Below are positions 57,732-64,000 of a stretch of 64,000 nucleotides of DNA, one piece after another (the stretch's first letter is position 1; every line of letters starts with the position of its first letter). The position numbers were made by a program, and so were the translations under genes. This DNA is from Spinacia oleracea (taxonomy: Eukaryota > Streptophyta > Magnoliopsida > Caryophyllales > Amaranthaceae): contig NC_079488.1 in NCBI RefSeq assembly GCF_020520425.1, positions 8,347,747 to 8,411,746 on the forward strand, in the 5' to 3' direction. The notes under the pieces are model-generated. The model did not search any database. It saw nothing but the letters and a program-made list of their open reading frames with translations, and had not been told where the DNA came from.

Positions 57732-58462
57732 TTGGATAAGTTATGCACCCTGTATGAATTCTGAGTGAGTGTAGATTTTCTGCACAGTTCTGCAGCTGGT
57801 TATCTATCAGTTTATCTGCATTGAATCAGAAAAAACCAGTTTGTAAATGTAACATCTTTTTTATAAAGATTTCACATTGAAGTTCTTTCCCTTTTTCAGA
57901 ACTCCAATCTGTTGTAATAAAATGACAGAAACACTTGCCAAACTCGTAAGTTGAAGTTAAAGTCTCAAAACATACAAAAAAATCAAGATGCATCAGTCTT
58001 CTTGAAAGACTTGGATTGAACTCCAATATATTGCACCAAAAATGTTGATGCGACAATTACAATAGTGTTGGAGTGGTCTGTGCGATGCAGGATGTATGCA
58101 GCCTTTTATATGACAAGCATAAAATGTTATGTTTCAGTGAGCCGGCCTCTTTAGTTAAGAAGTTGATAATGGTAGTAGCAGAAATAGTCAAGAAAGGAAC
58201 AAAACTAACAATAATACGAATCATACAAAATCTTCACACAATTTCAGATATTCTAAACAGAAAGAACAATTGTATTAAGTTATGAAACAAACATTGTAAA
58301 AAATCCATATAAAATGAACCTCAAATTAGCTTTGAAAAAGACCCAAATTGAGTCTCGCAAATTGTGATGATCTAGTAGAGGTTGACAGCTTGTACATCAG
58401 GCAGGTGAACAATACATAGTTTAGAAGAATAGGAATTAATATAGTTCTATTAGTGGTTTACC

Positions 58463-58985
58463 AGGATGCAGCATCTAAATTTACCAGGAATATTCAGAAG
58501 AAGTAGATGAAAGTAGAAGCATATAAGAAGCACAAATTCCAATGAGGAAACTGTTGGATTGAATACTCCACAATCAAGTTCATTATACAACAAATTGAAA
58601 AAACTTTCAGGAAATGCACACAAGGTTCTATAACTTGTTTTCCTACCAAGATGCAGCATCTAAATTTATCAGGATTGTTCCGAAAAAGTAGATGAAAGTA
58701 GCAGCATAAAAAGAAGCACAGATTCTAATGCAGAAACTGTTTGATACAAGGTTGATTACTCCACAAATCAAGTTCATTCAACAACGAATTGAAGAAACTT
58801 TCAGGGAAATGCACACAAGGTTCTATTAGTTGTTTTCCTACCAAGATGCAGCATCATCTAAATTTACTAGGATTGTTCTGAAGAAGTAGATGAAAGTAGC
58901 AGCATAAAAAGCAGCACAAAATCAAATGCAGAAACTGTTTGATACAAGGTTGAATACTCCACAAATCAAGTTCATTCAACAACAA
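58463..58985. repeat. Three tandem repeats of about 187 bp in the NF-YA leader intron
   Basis: GATGCAGCATCTAAATTTA.CAGGA starts near 58465, 58651 and 58847. Each unit continues with GAAGTAGATGAAAGTAG.AGCA and TCCACAA.TCAAGTTCATT. Confidence 0.85.
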
Positions 58986-59345
58986 ATTGAAAAGAAAAAA
59001 AAATTCAGGTTGAATACAGAAATGAAGCTCTTCATACAGAATGCAGATAGGATCAAAGCAAATAAATTAAGTTACTTCACATTTCCTTAAGGTGTAATAC
59101 ACAATTCCATAATTCGGAAAACTTGAGCACCTAAAAGCTTTATATATAAGAAGTACTATATCCTAAGAAAGTAAGAAGAATTGCATAAAATACATTGTCA
59201 GCCAGTACAAAGCACTGCATATATCAAATGGAGCAGATATTTAAACTTCTAGCTCATTTAGTACAAGATGATACAATTTAGGTAATGGTGACCAGTTTGT
59301 GTATAATTTCATATGTAAACTCCCATGTGGAATTCTATATACTAA

Positions 59346-59631
59346 TGGGGTGTTTGGTTCGCGAATTCTAAGAATGGTCTAAACCCATACCATTTGTTTG
59401 GTTGATAATTTTAATAGTTTCAAACCCATACCGTAGCTCAAACCCCCAATGTATGGGGTTTAGAAACATAGAGGAAGGTGGATTTGGCTCATACCTTTAC
59501 TATATGTATCAAATAAAAGGAAAAGACGCATTCACGAACTGAAACCAAACATTGGTATTAAGAATCAAGTTCCATACCATATTGTTATTCCTGATTCCAA
59601 CCCCATACCACTGTGCGAACCAAACGCCCCA
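59346..59631. mobile_element. Tourist-like MITE in the NF-YA leader intron
   Basis: TGGGGTGTTTGGTTCGCG and GTGCGAACCAAACGCCCCA are inverted ends with TAA outside both (59343-59345 and 59632-59634). Interior CAAACCCATACC / GGTAT words. Confidence 0.8.
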
Positions 59632-60849
59632 TAAAGGATAACCACATTCAATTCAAACATAAGCTTTGCTTCTGAAACTTTCATTACCAAGCCATGAAAA
59701 CGAATTCGAAAGACACAATCAAGAAGGGCAGACAGCTCATGCACACAGGATATTCCAACTTCCAAGCCAAATTTACACACAAGTTCACACAGTACATTCA
59801 TTCAACATTTGAATTACCTCCAAAACAAAGAAAACACGAAAACGGCCGGAAGCGGTCACCCAACACTGAGCTGCAAGTTAAGTTTAGCAAATCAGACAAT
59901 CAGTCTAGTGAAGAAAACATGTGAAATTTGCATGCAACAAATGAGCAAATACATACATACATATGCCAAGATGACTCACAAATATGCAATTCTTCCTTAC
60001 CTAAATTGGTAAGAATGTAGTAAGGAAAGTAAAGCTAAAGAAAAAACAAAACTTCCCAAAAAAGAACAATCGATAACAAACACAAGGCCAATCGAATCAT
60101 ACCATAAAAAGAATTAAAAAAAAAAAAAAAAAATGACAAAGCAAGCATTTCAGGTGCTTTCTCTCAACCAACCCATTGACATAAATTCAACCCCCCATGA
60201 CTTTGGAAGAAGAAAAATAATCAAAACTCCAAAACTAAAATACACAAAAAATTAACAACAAAAATACCATAAATAGGAAGAAAATAAAGTAATTTATTGT
60301 ATAAAATAAAAAAGTGGTAAAAAAAAATTAACCCAAAAAAAGCAACAATATCCAAACAAACAACACCTAATATGGAAATTTCAAGAAAGAAAAAAGCAGA
60401 CCAATAACAGAGAAACACACATTACAAAATTTACAGGTAGTAGTACAAAACTACAAGATATTTTTTTTATTTTTTTACCAAAAAGAGAAAGCTTTCCCTT
60501 TTCTTCCTCTTCAGCAATAATTTCATTTCATCCAAAAATACCCACATGCAGTAAAAAAATTAAAACAAATTTCAAACCTTTTTTAAGAGATATTGACAAA
60601 TACCCAGATGAAAAAAAGCTGGAATTTGATCAATTTGAGTCAAATAGAAGTAAAAAAGTATATAAAGATTAAATCTTTGCTGGGTAAATAAAAAGGGATA
60701 AAAAAAAAAAAAAGAGAAAAGGAAAGGGAAGACCTTTGGGATCTGAAGAAGGGAAGCAAAGATGAGAGCTGCTGGGTTCAAGTTGGGCATGTTTCCCCCC
60801 TTGAAACCCCCAATCCCATCTGTTTTCTCTCTCTAAGTTTTTCTCTCAC

Positions 60850-61553
60850 TAGAATTGTTTTTTTTCTTTTTTAATTTTGGTTTATTTTTTTTGCTCTCTG
60901 TTTTTAATTGGATTTTGCTTAGGGAAAGAGGGAAGACTACCCATTAAATGAGAGACTGCCCCAATTACCAACTGATCATCATCAAAGTTTATTACTTTTA
61001 TTTTTTTTATTTAATAAAACAACAAAAAAAGAATTATTTTAAAATAAATAAAAAACAGAGAGGAGAGGAGAGAGAAAACAGAGTACAGTACAGTAAAGTA
61101 AAAGGGGGTGTATATGTTTATGATTTTCACCATATTTTGGTGGTTTGTCGTTTCCCAAGGTGTCATTTATTGACGTCTTTATCTGTGTATCATCAAAGGT
61201 CCCGCCATTTGTTACTGATTTACTGTTGCCACTCTTATCTTCTTAATGACCTATTGCTGACTTTTTAAACTTTTTTTTAAAGCTCCTCTATGTTATTTTG
61301 GCCCTGTTTGGCAAAATTAGCAGTAGCGGATAATGGTTAGTAGTTGAGTAGTGGGTAGTGATTAGAGTAATTGGTAGTGTCGAATAGTAGCAGATAACAG
61401 TTAGATGTCCAAGTAGCGGGTAATTAAGGTGATTGTTCGATAAAAGTAGCGGTTGATATTGTAAAATAAAATAAAGGTTTTGTCCTCTAAAATTAATGAT
61501 AGCGAATAATGGTTAGCGGTTGAGTAGCAGGTAGCGTCGAATGATAGCGAATA
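60850..61553. other. NF-YA upstream region
   Basis: Presumed promoter. 61310-61550 is rich in TAGCGG / GTAGTGGGTAGT repeats beginning GCCCTGTTTGGCAAAATTAG and may be a decayed TIR element. No gene seen. Confidence 0.4.
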
Positions 61554-61876
61554 TTCCCTCTATATTTATTTAAGAGATACACTTAGTCGGACAATGTATT
61601 AAGAAGGAGATTGAATGAAATAAGTAATAAAACAAGTGGGATTTGAGTAGATATTCTAATAATAAAACAAAGTGGGAACCATATCATTTTAGAGGGGTGA
61701 AGGTGGGGTGTAGTTCTGAAATTATTTGTTTAATAAGGTGGTGGGACATATGATATATTAGATAGATTATTTAATTAGATGGTGGGGTTGATAAGTTACT
61801 AAAAATGGCAAGTGTATCTCTTAAATAAATACGGTCGGATAAGGCAAGTGTATCCCTTAAATAAATACGGAGGGAA
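61554..61876. mobile_element. Stowaway-type MITE
   Basis: TTCCCTCTATATTTATTTAA and CTTAAATAAATACGGAGGGAA ends, TA on both sides. The right arm motif AAGTGTATC.CTTAAATAAA is duplicated (about 61810 and 61845). Confidence 0.8.
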
Positions 61877-61973
61877 TAATGGTTAGGTGTCAAAGTACGG
61901 AGTAGTAAAATGAGTCTACAGCGAACATCATGTACTGCAATGTATCGGAAGTGATTTATACTGCTATGTATTA

Positions 61974-62230
61974 TTTCCTCCGTTCCGCAAATGATGCATC
62001 ATTTCTATTTTCACGTATCCCAACATACTTCTTTGATAATTAATATTTCTAATTGCGTGTAAGTAAAAGTTATAAAAAATTGATATTTGGAATCCTCACA
62101 TTGATACGAATTTAACAAGATCTCACTTGACTATGTTTGTTTTTACATAATGTGAAAGAATAATTGTCAAAGTTAGTTAATGAATAGTGTCCAAAAGAGA
62201 AACGATGCATCTATTGTGAAACAGAGGAAA
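61974..62230. mobile_element. Stowaway-type MITE
   Basis: TTTCCTCCGTTCCGCAAATG and ATTGTGAAACAGAGGAAA ends with TA outside; GATGCATC occurs in both arms. Confidence 0.75.
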
Positions 62231-62279
62231 TATTAATTAATTTAAAAGATTATTTATTAAATAAACTTTCTTCCTCTCT

Positions 62280-64000
62280 CAAAAAATTACGCCCTATTTT
62301 TTTCTCTCTCCTTCAATTTCCTTAACCTTCTCTCTCGGTCTGTCTCTTTATCTCCATTGATATTTTCCATAATCAAATTTTGGTACGCCCAAATTACAAA
62401 TCCATGATAATTTTGAAGATTTCTTTTCATGTTCTAGTCTGATTGAAATTTTCACTTCTTTTTCTTCTCTTCGACAATATTTTGGTTTCGAATAGACCTA
62501 AGTGGACAATTGACGCTTCATTAAGGTAAGACAAATTTGCCAAAATTTTTTGTAACCCAAATTTTGCTAGAAATTGATAGAGATTGCTAGAAATTGCTAT
62601 ATATATCACTACTAGAATTTATGCTTTTAACGACCAATAAATAACGACGTGAACAGAAAATCATCGTTAATATAGCCAAAATATTTTTCTTGTTACGCGC
62701 GGGTCATCTTGAATTTCTAAACATTTAAACAAAAAAAATTGGGCGGATATTTTTCACCTTTGTCCGTCGTTAATGTCTGGACTTCAAAGCATTTATATAA
62801 TTCCACTAAATCCTCTCCAAAACCTAAGATTGAAAAGATAAAACCCTCGAAAAGTTTAACGGGAGGCCATGGCTGGAGTCCATTTAGAAGTACAAACCAG
62901 GTATTTCACTCTTCCTGTCTCTCTCCTTAATTTTCTTCTCTCACTGTAGTCGAATTCTTAAAAAGTTGATTGCCAATTTCTGCAATTTATTCCATTCAAT
63001 GTGGATTATCAAGTTTTGTACAATTTGATTTATAAATGATGAAAAATGCTTTGGTGAACTTTTGACGATCTCAGTTGATTTAACGATTTATTGATTGAGG
63101 GAGAATGAATTAATTTCATTAATCCATTCGTATATAAAACTATAACTGAAGTGCTATTATTAAGGGAAAGTTTCTGGAACCTTAGAAAAGCATTGATTTG
63201 GAATCAACCCTTTGTTCATCAATTTTAGAATTTCGTTGCGATTGTATCTTTTTTCCAGCGGAAAATTTCTCGATTACATATTCTACCATTGACCATAAAT
63301 TCCAGGAGCGTCCCTCTGATGATCAACAGCGTATCCTTCTCTCCCTTTTCTTGGTTGTTTATTTTACTTTTTTTCATTTGATCAATATTTTGCAATTTAG
63401 ATGAGTCATTAATTCTTCTTAATCAATTAACAGGCTGATTATAAAGGTGATTGACTGGTTTGTTATGGTCTATTGCAAGTTTGTGGTCCTCTGTAGCAAA
63501 TTATTACTCCCTCAGTTTGGAAATAATTGCCAAATTGTGTCAATAACTTATCACTATGAATATGGGAAATTATTGCTAGATAATTCTTTGTTATAGTTAG
63601 ATCATTCTTGTACTCCAGTTGGGTATTTTTGGGGGAAGCCAATCACGTGTTGGTATGCTCTATTGAGTATTCCATTATATGATAGGAAAGGTAACATTTT
63701 TGTTTGTACATCCTAGAGTAGTATATACATGACCATTACTTTTGGATGGAGGAGTGATAGAAATATGTGAGGTTTTAATCTTTTTAGGCAAGTAAGCCTT
63801 GTGTGGAACCTATTTTCATAATTTGAATTATACATAGCGTTATTGAGATATGAATTGGGGGTATTGTGGTTAGTTATAACTCTTATATACTGTCATTTTC
63901 ATTATGGTGCTTATATTCAGGTTCAATGCCTGTTGGCTGGTTGCACACTAAGTGTCTATGCTTTACAACCTAGATACAAATCAGGAAAAAAAAGTAAGAA
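62280..64000 (+). other. Possible start of a gene running off the right edge
   Basis: A CT-rich stretch (62290-62350) precedes an ATG in good context, GGCCATGGCTGG at 62868. It opens M-A-G-V-H-L-E-V-Q-T and meets a GT donor after ACCAG (62900). Later AG-bounded open pieces follow: TTTCCAG at 63260 and ATATTCAG at 63920, the latter reading V-Q-C-L-L-A-G-C-T-L-S-V-Y-A-L. I could not join them in one consistent phase nor name a family. A weak Stowaway-like pair lies at 63507-63754. Confidence 0.25.

Larger units (their letters stand above)
57732..60850 (-). other. NF-YA 5' UTR with a long leader intron (proposed)
   Basis: A leader exon can be read on the minus strand around 60850-60734, ending CCCAAAG before a GT. 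The next plausible acceptor is ATGCAG at 57818-57816, so a 2.9-kb intron would join 60734 to 57815. The leader has an ATG at 60790 whose short frame (MPNLNPAALIFASLLQIPK) would meet TGA a few bases after the join, making a 21-codon upstream frame. A CT-rich stretch (60830-60850) precedes it. This is inferred from splice signals and from the known leader introns of NF-YA genes. Confidence 0.5.

Overview
This is plant nuclear DNA. It shows spliced genes with canonical introns, a DYW-type PPR gene, an NF-YA gene carrying a miR169-complementary site, a CC-NB-ARC-LRR resistance gene, and dense Helitrons, MITEs, SINEs, LINE remnants and LTR retroelements. The solo LTR at 32117-33552 resembles a repeat I associate with spinach and its relatives (Amaranthaceae). 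That identification is from memory and was not checked against any database.

Layout. 1-4.0 kb: a broken LINE copy, two Helitrons and MITEs. 4.0-8.5 kb: a minus-strand NLR gene with a deletion and frameshift exactly at the P-loop, followed by a triplicated 3' flank in which every copy carries a 91-bp Stowaway MITE. 8.8-11.5 kb: a SINE and small MITEs. 11.8-20.5 kb: a minus-strand, gag-only Ty3-type LTR element with a younger TRIM/LARD nested in it and two minisatellites. 20.9-22.5 kb: a foldback-ended element of low-complexity repeats. 22.8-30.9 kb: a nest of three Helitrons. The largest holds exon pieces of a histidine phosphotransfer (AHP) gene and of a calcineurin B-like (CBL) gene. 31.1-34.5 kb: a LINE 3' remnant, a solo LTR and MITEs.

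34.6-41.7 kb: a two-exon PRCC-family gene whose ~6-kb intron carries a MULE-type element. 42.6-46.1 kb: more Helitrons. 47.6-50.0 kb: an intact single-exon DYW PPR gene resembling Arabidopsis At4g33990 (EMB2758). 50.3-53.8 kb: a broken partial duplicate of the PRCC gene carrying two SINEs and a MITE, with the empty sites preserved in the parent copy. 54.4-54.7 kb: a nuclear copy of plastid 23S rRNA. 55.0-60.8 kb: the minus-strand NF-YA gene with five coding exons, a long 5'-UTR intron and the miR169 site. 61-64 kb: MITEs and a weakly supported gene start.

Three genes look functional: PRCC, PPR and NF-YA. They share no pathway; their proximity is ordinary plant gene spacing. I found no clear new biological system. 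The most unusual structures are the dated Helitron nest with two-gene capture, the foldback element at 20.9-22.4 kb, and the gag-only retroelement with its arrays. Coordinates were counted by hand and may be off by a base or two for some repeat ends.
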